Positions 44,193-54,112 of a stretch of DNA of 64,000 bases are shown one piece after another. The stretch lies in assembly GCF_014306135.1 (NCBI RefSeq), contig NZ_JACRWD010000001.1, positions 992,001 through 1,056,000 of the forward strand, in the 5' to 3' direction. The number at the start of each line of letters is the position of its first letter. The first letter of the stretch is position 1. The position numbers were made by a program, and so were the translations under genes. Below the pieces are notes generated by a model, which did no database searches, was not told the DNA's origin, and saw only the letters and a list, made by a program, of their open reading frames with translations. Source of the DNA: Paraclostridium hominis (GTDB taxonomy: Bacteria > Bacillota > Clostridia > Peptostreptococcales > Peptostreptococcaceae).

Positions 44193-45047
44193 GTGGTAGA
44201 TCTTATAAATAATATAAAAAATAATATAAAAAGTAATGTGCAAAATAATATCATATACAAACAAATAAATATAAATGACGTAAATTCAAGAGCTGCAGCT
44301 ATGTCTTATTATTTATTGCTTTCTATATTTCCATTTTTGATATTTATGATAAATTTATTAGGATATATACCTATAATACATATAAATAAGTTTTTGCACT
44401 CATTTGATGATTTAATTCCACATAGTGCCTTTGCACTTATAGAATCTATAATAAAATCGGCAATACATGATAGAAATATAAGCTTGACAGTTGTGAGTTT
44501 TATTTTTACTTTATGGAGTTCATCTAGGGCTGTTAGAGTGTTTATAAAAGGCATAAATAAATCTTATAGTCTTAAAGAGACAAGATCATTTTTTAAACTT
44601 ATATTAATCTCTTTTTATTTTACAGTAGAACTTATAGTTTTAATAGTTTCATCTATGGTATTTTTATTATATGGAGAAAAAGTAGGATTTGTAGTATTTA
44701 AATTCTTAGGATTAAGTAAGATATTTATTCCAACATGGAACTTATTTAGATATTCATTTGTAATAGCGATAACAATATGGATAGTTAGTTCTCTTTTTAG
44801 ATACGGTCCAAATAAAAAGATTACATTGATAGAGGCTATGCCAGGGGCTGTACTTTCTATATTTGGATGGATATTAGTATCAGTTGTATTTTCTTTTTAT
44901 ACTAATAATTTTTCTAATTATCAAGTTATATATGGAAGTATAGGAGGTATAATAGCACTTCTTACATGGTTTTATTTGAGTAGTTGGATTATGCTTTTAG
45001 GATGTGAAATAAACGCTCTTATATATTATAAGGGTGAAAGATATTAA
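44193..45047 (+). CDS. YihY/BrkB-family membrane protein
   Basis: 284 residues with six membrane segments. NSRAAAMSYYLLLSIFPFLIFMINLLGYIP and the central SSRAVRVFIKGINKSY are typical of the family once mis-called ribonuclease BN. Function unknown, perhaps transport. The GTG start overlaps its G-rich site GAAGGGTGG, so initiation may be a few codons further in; no ATG is near. Confidence 0.85.
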   Translation: MVDLINNIKNNIKSNVQNNIIYKQININDVNSRAAAMSYYLLLSIFPFLIFMINLLGYIPIIHINKFLHSFDDLIPHSAFALIESIIKSAIHDRNISLTVVSFIFTLWSSSRAVRVFIKGINKSYSLKETRSFFKLILISFYFTVELIVLIVSSMVFLLYGEKVGFVVFKFLGLSKIFIPTWNLFRYSFVIAITIWIVSSLFRYGPNKKITLIEAMPGAVLSIFGWILVSVVFSFYTNNFSNYQVIYGSIGGIIALLTWFYLSSWIMLLGCEINALIYYKGERY

Positions 45048-45072
45048 AAAATTATAAATAAGGGAGATAAAC

Positions 45073-45714
45073 ATGGATAAGAATTTAAATTGGGTAAATG
45101 AAAAAAGAATTGAAAGAACTATTAAGTCACTTGAAAATAACAATATGAATGGATATTTAGTAAATTCAAATGAAGAATTAATTCAGAAAATAACTGAATT
45201 GGTTAAAAAAGATTCATTAGTTGCATGTGGAGGGTCTCAAACACTTTTTGAAACAGGTATAATAGATCATTTAAGAAGTGGAAGATATAATTTTTTAGAT
45301 AGATATTTAAAAAACTTAACTCCTAAAGACTTAAAAGACATGCATAGAAAAGCTTTTCTATCAGATGCATATTTTACTAGTACTAATGCTATAACAGAAA
45401 ATGGTGAATTGTATAATGTAGATGGCAATGGTAATAGAATAGCTGCTATGCTTTATGGACCAGATAAAGTTATAGTTATATGCGGTATAAATAAAATAGT
45501 AAAAAATATTGATGAGGCTATAAAAAGAAATGAATTATTATCAGGACCAGCAAATGCTAAAAGGTTAGACACTAAAACTCCTTGTAAAATAACAGGTTGT
45601 TGTATGGATTGTAACAGTAGTGATAGGATATGTTGTGAATATTCAGTAATAAAAAGACAAAGAACAAAAGATAGAATACATGTTATATTTTTAAATGAAA
45701 GTTTTGGTTATTAA
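45073..45714 (+). CDS. LUD-domain protein (LutC-like)
   Basis: 213 residues. CGGSQTLFETGII and DAYFTSTNAITENGELYNVDGNGNRIAAMLYGP are the LUD (DUF162) core found in LutB/LutC of lactate oxidation. The lutA/lutB iron-sulfur partners are absent here. A Cys-rich stretch CCMDCNSSDRICCEY near the C-terminus might hold a metal. 25 bases behind the YihY gene, probably the same unit. Confidence 0.87.
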   Translation: MDKNLNWVNEKRIERTIKSLENNNMNGYLVNSNEELIQKITELVKKDSLVACGGSQTLFETGIIDHLRSGRYNFLDRYLKNLTPKDLKDMHRKAFLSDAYFTSTNAITENGELYNVDGNGNRIAAMLYGPDKVIVICGINKIVKNIDEAIKRNELLSGPANAKRLDTKTPCKITGCCMDCNSSDRICCEYSVIKRQRTKDRIHVIFLNESFGY

Positions 45715-45716
45715 AA

Positions 45717-45776
45717 AAAACCGTAATAAACAAATTTAACTAGTTAAGTGATTGTTTATTACGGTTCTTTTTTTAT
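45717..45776 (+). terminator. Terminator of the YihY-LUD unit
   Basis: AACCGTAATAAACAA / TTGTTTATTACGGTT stem with U-run. Confidence 0.92.
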
Positions 45777-45853
45777 ATAAATCACTATAATAGGAATAAT
45801 ATGTAATTAAATGTTTAAACTACATATTAAGAGTATTGTACGGAGGTGATATT

Positions 45854-46792
45854 ATGATAAGAGAAAGAAGAATAAATAAACCCATAGTTGCTATAGAAAA
45901 AGGTATTAGTGAAGGGAAGTCCTTAGAAAAAGCACTAGATATGTTACCCATTAATGAAATTATAAAACCAGGAGATAAAGTAGTAATTGCTCCAAACTGG
46001 GTTAAAGATTATAAGCCAAGCTCAGGAACAGTTGTAGGACCTAATACCTTAAGAACATTGATAAGATATATTAAAGAGAAAAATCCTAAAAGCATAACTA
46101 TAGCAGTTGGAGCTGGAGGGGCTAAAACACCAGATGTTATGAAGAACGTAGGATATGATAAAATACTTGAGGAAGAAAATATAGAATTTGTTGACATGAA
46201 TTATGGTCCATATATAGATTTAGATATAAATCATAATATAATAAAATCTACTCCTATAAATAAAATTGTAAATGAAGCTGATGTTATAATATCTTTTACT
46301 CAACTTAAAATGCACGAAGAAGCTACTATAACAGCAAGTATTAAAAACATAGCAATGGGTTGGCCACCAGCAGAGATTCATGGATATCCTAAGAAAAAAA
46401 CTGGTATACATGAAGATTTACATGGATTTATAAGTTGTATAATGAATAAGATTCCTATAGATATATCTATTGTAAGTTGTGATAAAGCTATGATTGGAAC
46501 AGGACCTACAGGAGGAATACCAATTGATACAAATGGACTTATAATAGTTGGAACAGATCCTGTAGCAGTAGATACTATAGGTGCAAGGCTATTAGGTTTT
46601 TTACCTCAAGCAATTGCATACCTGTATAAACTATACAACGATGGTATCGGAGAAGCTAAGGTTGAAAATATGATTATTAAAGGAATTGAACTTAAAAAGG
46701 CTGAAAAATTATTTACAAAAGCTGCATATGGTAAATCTGTTATACTAGATAATAATGAAATAAAAAACATACATGGATCGCAACCAAAATAA
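45854..46792 (+). CDS. DUF362-family protein
   Basis: 312 residues from the ATG with CGGAGGTGAT four bases upstream; an earlier TTG in frame lacks a site. GDKVVIAPNWVKDY and ASIKNIAMGWPPAEIHGYPKK are DUF362 landmarks, and GTDPVAVDTIGARLLG closes the domain. Many relatives carry two 4Fe-4S motifs; this one has none. Function unknown. Confidence 0.85.
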   Translation: MIRERRINKPIVAIEKGISEGKSLEKALDMLPINEIIKPGDKVVIAPNWVKDYKPSSGTVVGPNTLRTLIRYIKEKNPKSITIAVGAGGAKTPDVMKNVGYDKILEEENIEFVDMNYGPYIDLDINHNIIKSTPINKIVNEADVIISFTQLKMHEEATITASIKNIAMGWPPAEIHGYPKKKTGIHEDLHGFISCIMNKIPIDISIVSCDKAMIGTGPTGGIPIDTNGLIIVGTDPVAVDTIGARLLGFLPQAIAYLYKLYNDGIGEAKVENMIIKGIELKKAEKLFTKAAYGKSVILDNNEIKNIHGSQPK

Positions 46793-46813
46793 ATTAATGC
46801 TAGGAGAATTTAT

Positions 46814-48004
46814 ATGGGTTATATAAATTTTAAAGAAGAAGTTTTTGTAGCTCAAAAACAATTAAAAAATAGAAAAAAGAATAATGAAAATTTATTTAAT
46901 GATATGGTAAAACATAAAGATTTAGCTAAAAACTATAAACCTTGTAAAACTTATAGTTATAAAATATTTAATGAAGATGAGTTTGGTAAAAAAGGAATCT
47001 TGGATGAAGATAAATTTTCTACTATAGAAAATAAGGATATATTATGTTCAAAATTTATAGGATGTAAGTTTGATAATATAAAATTTAAAGAATGTAGATT
47101 TATAGGATGTACATTTGAAGGTTGTGAATTTGGAAAAGGCGGAGTAGCTTTTGAAAATTGTAGTTTTCTAAAAGAAGATAGTAATAGTAAGCCATCTTTG
47201 AATAAATATGATAACTTCTCATGTACTTTTATACAGTGTGATATATATGCAAAATTTTTAAATTGTGTATTAGCCTTTGTAATTTTTGAACATTGTAAAA
47301 TTAAAAATACAAATTTTGAACAAAGTGATATGAATAGTGTAATAATTAAAGATAGTGAATTAAATATGATAATTATTTCAGATTGTGATTTATGTGGAGT
47401 TAAAGTTTTTTCAACATATATTAAAGATTTAGAGTTTAGAGATAAGTTTCAAACTAAACTAGATGAAAAAAGCTTTTTTGATAAAATATCTATAAGAAAT
47501 AAAACTAAAGAAGAATACGAAGGTATTTATATGGTATATGAAACTATAGCTGATAAATTTAAAGAAAACTCTTTAGATAATAATTTTGGAGAATATTATT
47601 ATTTATGTAAAACTACACAAAGAAAAGCTCTTAAATTTATACCTAAAATTGAATCTTATTTATATTGGCTAACATGTGGATATGGAGAAAGACCAGAATA
47701 TGCAATATATTCATCTTTAGTTATTATATTAGTATTTGCGATTTTATATTTATTTTTAGGAGTTGAAGTAGATGAACAAGTAGTTATATATAATATGAGT
47801 ACAATGAAAAATTTATCATTACCAACATTTTTAACTCATTTTAATGAAGCCATAACTTTAAGTGTAGGAGCATTTGGAGGAGTAGGAACAATAAATTGCG
47901 AGCCAACCCAAACAAGCTATATTTTAACTAATTTAGAAATTTTAATTGGTATTATTATGATGGGATTAGGAATAGGTACATTAACTAGAAAAGTTGTAAG
48001 ATAG
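46814..48004 (+). CDS. Pentapeptide-repeat protein with C-terminal pore-like membrane domain
   Basis: 396 residues. Residues about 70-215 hold pentapeptide repeats (CKFDNIKFKECRFIGCTFEGC and later CDLCGVKVFSTYI) that should form a beta-helix rich in Cys. After a helical linker, two membrane segments (about 296-315 and 372-392) flank AITLSVGAFGGVGTINCEPT, which resembles the pore helix and filter of two-helix K+ channels but lacks TVGYGD. Channel function is inference. 21 bases behind the DUF362 gene with AGGAG. Confidence 0.7.
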   Translation: MGYINFKEEVFVAQKQLKNRKKNNENLFNDMVKHKDLAKNYKPCKTYSYKIFNEDEFGKKGILDEDKFSTIENKDILCSKFIGCKFDNIKFKECRFIGCTFEGCEFGKGGVAFENCSFLKEDSNSKPSLNKYDNFSCTFIQCDIYAKFLNCVLAFVIFEHCKIKNTNFEQSDMNSVIIKDSELNMIIISDCDLCGVKVFSTYIKDLEFRDKFQTKLDEKSFFDKISIRNKTKEEYEGIYMVYETIADKFKENSLDNNFGEYYYLCKTTQRKALKFIPKIESYLYWLTCGYGERPEYAIYSSLVIILVFAILYLFLGVEVDEQVVIYNMSTMKNLSLPTFLTHFNEAITLSVGAFGGVGTINCEPTQTSYILTNLEILIGIIMMGLGIGTLTRKVVR

Positions 48005-48071
48005 TTAAACTTCTAAATTGTCGATAAATGAGGAGTGAATTTTAAAAGTTTTATATTTATGTAGTATTTCC

Positions 48072-48103
48072 AAGCCTTGAGTGTACACTCAAGGCTTTTT
48101 ACT
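48072..48103 (+). terminator. Terminator of the DUF362-pentapeptide unit
   Basis: AAGCCTTGAGT / ACTCAAGGCTT with a GTAC-centred palindrome and U-run, 68 bases behind the stop. Confidence 0.88.
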
Positions 48104-48141
48104 CCATGTATAAGTTAATATAAAACTTATATATGATAATA

Positions 48142-48170
48142 TTAAGGGAGCTATTAAATAGCTCCCTTAA
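48142..48170. repeat. 29-base palindrome upstream of the ABC transporter unit
   Basis: TTAAGGGAGCTATT (48142-48155) and AATAGCTCCCTTAA (48157-48170) are perfect complements around one base, without a U-run. The stem core GGAGCTATT also forms the terminator at 17769. Either a weak second terminator or an operator for the ABC genes 80 bp downstream. Confidence 0.45.
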
Positions 48171-48251
48171 ATATTTAATTTAAATATATAACTACATTCA
48201 GTTATTAGCTTAAATAGTGTATAATTACTAGGAGAAACAGGAGGAGATGAT

Positions 48252-48956
48252 ATGCAAAACTACATAAAATTTGAAAATGTAAAAAAGACCTATTCTATGG
48301 GAGAAGTAAAAATAAATGCACTAGATGGTGTAGACTTCACTATAGATAAAGGAGAACTTGTGATAGTTGTAGGAGCTAGTGGAGCCGGAAAAAGTACTAT
48401 ATTGAATATACTAGGCGGAATGGATACCTCAACATCAGGGAGTGTATTAGTAGATAATAATGATATAAGTTTATATAATGAAAAAGAATTAACTAAGTAT
48501 AGACGACATGATATAGGATTTGTATTTCAATTTTACAACCTAGTTCAAAATTTAACTGCAATAGAAAATATTGAACTAGCAACTCAAATATGTAAAAACC
48601 CTTTAAGTCCTGAAGATGTTATAAGTTCTGTAGGCCTTGATCATAGAAAAAATAACTTCCCATCTCAATTATCGGGAGGAGAGCAACAAAGAGTTGCTAT
48701 AGCTCGTGCATTAGCCAAAAATCCAAAACTTTTGCTATGTGATGAACCAACAGGAGCACTAGATTATAACACTGGCAAAAATATACTAAAAGTACTTCAA
48801 GATACAAATAAAAACCTTGGAATGACTGTGGTAATAATAACCCATAATATGGCAATAGCTCCTATGGGGGATAAAGTTATAACAGTTAAAAATGGTAAAG
48901 TACATAATGTATTAAAGAATGAAAAGCCTATTCCTATAGAAAGGATAGAGTGGTAA
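48252..48956 (+). CDS. ABC transporter ATP-binding protein, MacB/LolD type
   Basis: 234 residues. Walker A GASGAGKST, signature LSGGEQQR, Walker B LLCDEPTGALD and the switch His in IITHN. This subfamily pairs with FtsX-type permeases and works by mechanotransmission on lipids, peptides or antibiotics rather than by classical transport. It overlaps the permease gene by seven bases. Confidence 0.92.
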   Translation: MQNYIKFENVKKTYSMGEVKINALDGVDFTIDKGELVIVVGASGAGKSTILNILGGMDTSTSGSVLVDNNDISLYNEKELTKYRRHDIGFVFQFYNLVQNLTAIENIELATQICKNPLSPEDVISSVGLDHRKNNFPSQLSGGEQQRVAIARALAKNPKLLLCDEPTGALDYNTGKNILKVLQDTNKNLGMTVVIITHNMAIAPMGDKVITVKNGKVHNVLKNEKPIPIERIEW

Positions 48957-51900
48957 GAATGAAAAACCCTTTACTTAAAGATACATTTAGAGAAATAAAA
49001 AAATCTAAAGGGAGATTTATATCTGTATTTGCCATAATAACATTAGGGGTTTCTTTTTTTACTGGTATAAAAGTCGCATCACCAGTTATGAAGCTAACTG
49101 CAGATAAATATTATGATGACAATAATTTAATGGATATAACTGTAATATCAAATTTAGGATTAACAGATGAAGATATTAAAGCTATTTCTAATGTGGATAA
49201 AGTTGACAATGTATATCCTACACACTCCAAGGAAGTTTTAACAAGTATTGGTACCAATCAATTAGTTTTAAAGGTTCATGGATTACCTGATGATGAAAAG
49301 AACAAAGATTACATAAATAAAGTTAAAATAACAAAAGGAAGATATCCTAAAAACTTAGGAGAGTGTGTCATAGAAGACTCGTTAAATATTCCAATAGGAA
49401 GTACCCTAAAGCTTTATGGTGATAATAAAGAAGATCTAAGTGATACTTTAAGAAATACAGAATATAAAGTTGTAGGAAAAGTTGAAACTCCATATTATAT
49501 ATCAAATGCTAAAGGTAGTAGTAATATAGGTAATGGACAACTAGATAGCTTTATAATGGTTCCTGATAAGGAATTTAAGTTAGATGATTATACAGAAATT
49601 TATGTTACAGCTAAAGATTCTAAGAAGTTTAATTCTTATGTTAATGAGTATGAAGATCACATAAAAGAAACTAAAAATACTATAGAGGATATAGGAAATT
49701 TAAGAGCAAATTTAAGATATGAAGATATTAAAAATGAAGCTAATAAAAAATTAAATGAAGGAAAAAATGAATTAAAAAATCAAAAGAAAAAAGTATATGA
49801 AGAACTTTCTCTAGCTAATAATAATCTCAAAAAATCTGAGAAAGATCTTAATAATAGTTTAAATGAATTAAATCAAAAAGAAAAAGAATTAAACAATACT
49901 TTTTCTTTATCAGAAGAAAAAATAAAAGAAGAAGAAAATAAATTAGAAGATAGTGAAAAACATCTAAATGAAAAAATAGAAGAATTCAATAAAAATAAAG
50001 ATTCTATTCAACAACAAATAGATAAGTCTAAGGAAGAGTTAAAGGTAAAAGAAAGTGAAATTATAACTCTTAAAGATTATATAGTTAGTATAGAAAGTTT
50101 AATGTCTAATGAGTATGTAGATGATGCTAAAAGAAAAGAGCTAGAAGTCATATTGAATCAAAGTAAAGAGAAATTAAAAATCTCAGAAGATTTATTAAAC
50201 GATTCTAATGAAAAACTAAAGGCTAAAGAACAATCATTTAAAGAAACAGAGTCAAAATTATTAATGGCTAAGAATGCTGTAGAAAAAGGAAAAGAAGAAA
50301 TAAATCATCAAAAAAGCAATATAAAAACTAATAAGAAAGAAGCATTAGATGGACTTGAAAAAGCTAAAGCCAAACTAAATAAAGGTAAAGAAGCTCTAGA
50401 TAAAGGTAAAAAAGAATATAATAAAAATAAAGAAAAAGCTGAAACTGAATTAGAAAAAGCAGAAGTTAAAATATTAAGAGAGGAGCAAAAGATTAAGGAT
50501 ATAAAATCTGGAAAGTGGTATGTACTTGATAGAAATGCAAACTACGGATTTGTAGATTATAAAAACTCTGCAGAAAGTATAGAATCAATATCTAAAATAT
50601 TCCCTGTATTTTTCTTCTCATTAGCAGCATTAATATGTTTAACTACTATGACTAGAATGGTGGACGAGCAAAGAATAAATATAGGTACTATGAAAGCGTT
50701 GGGATATAACTCAAGCTCTATAGTGCTTAAATACGTATTATATTCATTAATAGCTAGTGTAGGAGGAAGTATTTTAGGAAATATAATAGGGCTTACAGTT
50801 TTTCCTTCAATAATATACAATGCATATACAAGCACGACTTATACACTTCCAAGTGTTAATTTAAGTTTTGATATGAAATTATTGTTAATATCTACTATAA
50901 TAGCAGTTCTAACAACTACGTTAGCTTCTGTATATTCTTGTTACAAAGAATTAAAGGAAGTTCCATCTACATTGATGAGATCTAAGGCTCCTAAAGAAGG
51001 GAAACGTATATTACTTGAACGTATACCATTTATATGGAGTAGATTAAACTTTACACAAAAAGTAACTTGTAGAAATATATTTAGATACAAAAAGAGATTT
51101 TTTATGACTGTAATAGGTGTAGCAGGATGTAGTGCTCTTTTAGTTACTGGATTTGGAATAAAAGACTCCATATCTTCTATAGTAGATAATCAATACAATA
51201 ATGTAATGAAGTACAATTTAACACTGACTTATAGTAAAGATGTGAACAAAAATGTTAAAAGCAATGAAATAAATAGTATAAGTAAAGATAGTAGAATTAA
51301 CGACTATTTAAATATTAAAAGTAAAAGCTTTAAAGTAAGTAAAAACTCTAATCAAAAAGATGTAAATATTATAGTTCCTGAAAATAAAGATAATATAAAT
51401 AAATTTATAAGTCTTAAGAATAGGGTAAGTAATAAAACGTATAAATTAAATGATAATGGTGTTTTAATTTCTGAAAAACTAGCTAAGCTACTTAAAGTTA
51501 AAACAGGAGATTTAATAACTATAAAAAATGAAGAAAATAAAACTTTTAAAGTTAAAGTAGATGGAATAGTTGAAAATTATGTAGGTCACTATATATACAT
51601 GAGTCCTAAATTATACGAAAAAACATTTAAAGTAAATGTTAAATTCAATCAAATACTTATAAATACAAAGAATAATAAAATATCAGAAGACGAGTTAGGA
51701 AAAGATATGATGAAGTTAAAGAATATAAGTTCAGCTACATTTAATACAAATGCAAAAGTATCTTTTTCTGATATGATATCTAATTTAAACAGTGTTGTAA
51801 TACTTATAATAGTATCGGCTGGAACACTAGCCTTTATAGTTTTATACAATCTTACAAATGTTAATATAAGTGAAAGAATAAGAGAAATAGCTACTATTAA

Positions 51901-52186
51901 AGTATTAGGATTTTATGATAAAGAAGTATCTTCTTACGTATTTAGAGAGAATATAATTTTAACTATAATAGGAACAATTTTAGGTCTTTTCCTAGGGATT
52001 TTTCTACATAGCTTTATAATGACTACAGCAGAGTTAGATTTTGTTATGTTTGGAAGAGAAATAAAAGTTATAAGCTTTATATTATCAGCTTTACTAACAT
52101 TTGTATTTGCAACGCTAGTAAACTTGTGTATGTATTATAAGTTAAAGAAAATTAAAATGGTTGAATCATTAAAATCTGTAGATTAG
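48950..52186 (+). CDS. FtsX-type ABC permease with large extracellular coiled coil
   Basis: 1,078 residues. One membrane helix near residue 20-40, an extracellular MacB-like part, a very long Lys/Glu-rich coiled coil (about 255-510), three helices (about 545-670), a second helix near 710, another outer domain, and three final helices with the FtsX permease motif. The partner ATPase is the gene before. Coiled-coil forms of this kind occur in clostridia; the ligand is unknown. GTG (48950) has AAGGA only four bases before it; ATG at 48959 is an alternative start. Confidence 0.87.
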   Translation: MVRMKNPLLKDTFREIKKSKGRFISVFAIITLGVSFFTGIKVASPVMKLTADKYYDDNNLMDITVISNLGLTDEDIKAISNVDKVDNVYPTHSKEVLTSIGTNQLVLKVHGLPDDEKNKDYINKVKITKGRYPKNLGECVIEDSLNIPIGSTLKLYGDNKEDLSDTLRNTEYKVVGKVETPYYISNAKGSSNIGNGQLDSFIMVPDKEFKLDDYTEIYVTAKDSKKFNSYVNEYEDHIKETKNTIEDIGNLRANLRYEDIKNEANKKLNEGKNELKNQKKKVYEELSLANNNLKKSEKDLNNSLNELNQKEKELNNTFSLSEEKIKEEENKLEDSEKHLNEKIEEFNKNKDSIQQQIDKSKEELKVKESEIITLKDYIVSIESLMSNEYVDDAKRKELEVILNQSKEKLKISEDLLNDSNEKLKAKEQSFKETESKLLMAKNAVEKGKEEINHQKSNIKTNKKEALDGLEKAKAKLNKGKEALDKGKKEYNKNKEKAETELEKAEVKILREEQKIKDIKSGKWYVLDRNANYGFVDYKNSAESIESISKIFPVFFFSLAALICLTTMTRMVDEQRINIGTMKALGYNSSSIVLKYVLYSLIASVGGSILGNIIGLTVFPSIIYNAYTSTTYTLPSVNLSFDMKLLLISTIIAVLTTTLASVYSCYKELKEVPSTLMRSKAPKEGKRILLERIPFIWSRLNFTQKVTCRNIFRYKKRFFMTVIGVAGCSALLVTGFGIKDSISSIVDNQYNNVMKYNLTLTYSKDVNKNVKSNEINSISKDSRINDYLNIKSKSFKVSKNSNQKDVNIIVPENKDNINKFISLKNRVSNKTYKLNDNGVLISEKLAKLLKVKTGDLITIKNEENKTFKVKVDGIVENYVGHYIYMSPKLYEKTFKVNVKFNQILINTKNNKISEDELGKDMMKLKNISSATFNTNAKVSFSDMISNLNSVVILIIVSAGTLAFIVLYNLTNVNISERIREIATIKVLGFYDKEVSSYVFRENIILTIIGTILGLFLGIFLHSFIMTTAELDFVMFGREIKVISFILSALLTFVFATLVNLCMYYKLKKIKMVESLKSVD

Positions 52187-52202
52187 TAAAGGAATATATA
52201 AA

Positions 52203-52898
52203 ATGATATATGAAAATATGGTAAAGGCTACATTTATAAAAAGACCTAATAGATTTATAGCACATTGTATTGTAAATGGAAAAGAAGAAATAGTTCATGT
52301 TAAAAACACTGGCAAATGTAGAGAACTACTAATTGAAGGGTGTACAGTTTATCTTCAAGAACACGATAATCCAAATAGAAAAACAAAATATTCTTTAATA
52401 AGTGTTTTAAAAGGAGATAGACTTATTAATATGGACTCTCAAGTTCCAAATAAAGTGGTTTATGAGGCTTTAGTAAATAAAGATATAATACTACCAGGTT
52501 TAGATGAAGAAATTACCTATATAAAAGCTGAAAAAACATATAAATCTTCTAGATTTGATATTTATATAGAAACTGAAAATAAAAAAGCTTTTGTAGAGGT
52601 AAAAGGTGTTACTTTAGAAGAAAATGGTGTTGTATTATTTCCAGATGCAAAGACTGAAAGAGGCGTTAAGCATATTAATGAGCTTGTAGAAGCTAGTAAA
52701 GATGGATATATAAGCTATATACTATTCGTAATACAAATGAAAGGTGTTAAGTACTTTACACCTAATACTAAAATGCATGAAGAATTTGCAAATGTATTAA
52801 AAAATGCTAGTTTAAATAAAGTAATTGTACTTGCTTATGATTGTAATGTAGATTATAAATCTATAAGTATAAATGAAAAAATAAAAGTTATTTTATAA
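52203..52898 (+). CDS. sfsA: SfsA-family nuclease
   Basis: 231 residues. The family order is complete: RPNRFIAHC, VHVKNTGKCRELL, then the PD-(D/E)xK-like core SRFDIYIE...AFVEVKGVTLEENGVVLFPDAKTERGVKHINEL. E. coli SfsA, named for sugar fermentation stimulation, has been described as a nucleic-acid nuclease. 16 bases behind the permease gene, probably read through from it. Confidence 0.92.
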   Translation: MIYENMVKATFIKRPNRFIAHCIVNGKEEIVHVKNTGKCRELLIEGCTVYLQEHDNPNRKTKYSLISVLKGDRLINMDSQVPNKVVYEALVNKDIILPGLDEEITYIKAEKTYKSSRFDIYIETENKKAFVEVKGVTLEENGVVLFPDAKTERGVKHINELVEASKDGYISYILFVIQMKGVKYFTPNTKMHEEFANVLKNASLNKVIVLAYDCNVDYKSISINEKIKVIL

Positions 52899-52904
52899 AG
52901 TTTT

Positions 52905-52949
52905 AAATGGTGTAACTTAGTTATTAACTAGGTTACACCATTTTTTATA
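52905..52949 (+). terminator. Terminator of the ABC-sfsA unit
   Basis: AAATGGTGTAACTTAGTT / AACTAGGTTACACCATTT with U-run. Confidence 0.92.
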
Positions 52950-53051
52950 TTTAAACGGAATATAAAAGTTACAAAAAGGTTACATATTTTGAAAATCCCT
53001 TTAATATACATTACTATACAAGATTAATAAAAATAAGAAAGGAGATTTTAT

Positions 53052-53987
53052 ATGGAGCTAAAAAATAAGAAAATTTTAATAGGATTATGTAGTGTATTAG
53101 CTATAGTTGGAGGATTATTTTACGGTTATGAAACAGCAAAGAAAGAAATAAAAATAATCTCTAATAAAGAAGCAAAAGAAATCTCTACTTTTAAATATAC
53201 TATAGATGAAGTTATAAAAGAGCACAATTTAAAATTTGATAAAAATGATATAATAAATTTGACTTTAAATGAAAATAAAAAAGAAAATGCTAAATTAGAT
53301 ACTAAATTAGAGGACAATATGGTTATAGAACTTGTAAATGTATCTAAAGGAACTATATCTGAATATAAAGAAATAGATTTTGAAACCAAGGTTGTGTCAG
53401 ACAAAAACTTATTAAAAGGTAAATCAGTAGTATCTCAAGAAGGAGAAAAAGGGAAAAATAGTTTAGTATACGATGTTGTATATCACAATGGAAAGCTAGT
53501 AGAAAAGAATTTTTCAAAAGAGCTAGTATCTAAAAAACCTCAAGATAAGATAATTAAAAAAGGAACTAAGGTAGTTGAAGAAGTTGTAGTAGCTACAGCT
53601 AGAGGCGAAAATATGAAAAGAGAGTCTAAAACATCTTTAAACACATCAACAAATAACAATTCAGATAAAAATTCAAGCGATTCTTCAAACACTGTAGTAG
53701 CTTCAAGCAACTCATCTTCTGGAAACCATATGAGTGTAGTAGCAACAGCTTACGCAGGAGATACTATAACTGCTACAGGAACAGTTCCTAAATGGGGAAC
53801 TATAGCAGTTGATCCTAGAATTATACCTTATGGAACTAGAGTTTATATACCTCAGTTTGGCCAAACTTTTATAGCTGAAGATTGTGGTGGAGCTATAAAA
53901 GGTAATAAGATAGATATCTTTATGAATAGTGAGGGTAAAGCCTATGATTGGGGAAGAAGAACTATAGATATATATATACAAGGATAA
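53052..53987 (+). CDS. Secreted/anchored G5 and 3D-domain cell wall protein (YabE-like)
   Basis: 311 residues. An N-terminal membrane helix (7-25, ILIGLCSVLAIVGGLFYGY) is a signal or anchor; DUF348-like and G5-like regions follow (about 50-185), then a Ser/Asn linker (195-228), then a 3D domain with its three Asp in AVDPRIIPYGTRVYI, AEDCGGAIKGNKIDIFM. 3D domains share the fold of MltA-type lytic transglycosylases, and YabE/Rpf-like proteins cut or remodel peptidoglycan. AAAGGAG before the ATG. Confidence 0.9.
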   Translation: MELKNKKILIGLCSVLAIVGGLFYGYETAKKEIKIISNKEAKEISTFKYTIDEVIKEHNLKFDKNDIINLTLNENKKENAKLDTKLEDNMVIELVNVSKGTISEYKEIDFETKVVSDKNLLKGKSVVSQEGEKGKNSLVYDVVYHNGKLVEKNFSKELVSKKPQDKIIKKGTKVVEEVVVATARGENMKRESKTSLNTSTNNNSDKNSSDSSNTVVASSNSSSGNHMSVVATAYAGDTITATGTVPKWGTIAVDPRIIPYGTRVYIPQFGQTFIAEDCGGAIKGNKIDIFMNSEGKAYDWGRRTIDIYIQG

Positions 53988-54036
53988 AATAAGGCATATA
54001 CTGTATTTTTTATATCTTTAAAGGATAATTTATTAG

Positions 54037-54051
54037 AAAATTCAGAAAATA
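54037..54051. promoter_or_regulatory. Possible CodY box
   Basis: AAAATTCAGAAAATA matches 12 of 15 positions of the CodY motif AATTTTCWGAAAATT and lies 62 bp before an aminopeptidase gene, a plausible CodY target. In AT-rich DNA this can occur by chance. Confidence 0.3.
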
Positions 54052-54112
54052 ATTAAAATACTATTAAAACATAGATATACTTATAGAGATTATACATTAA
54101 GGGGGATAAAAT

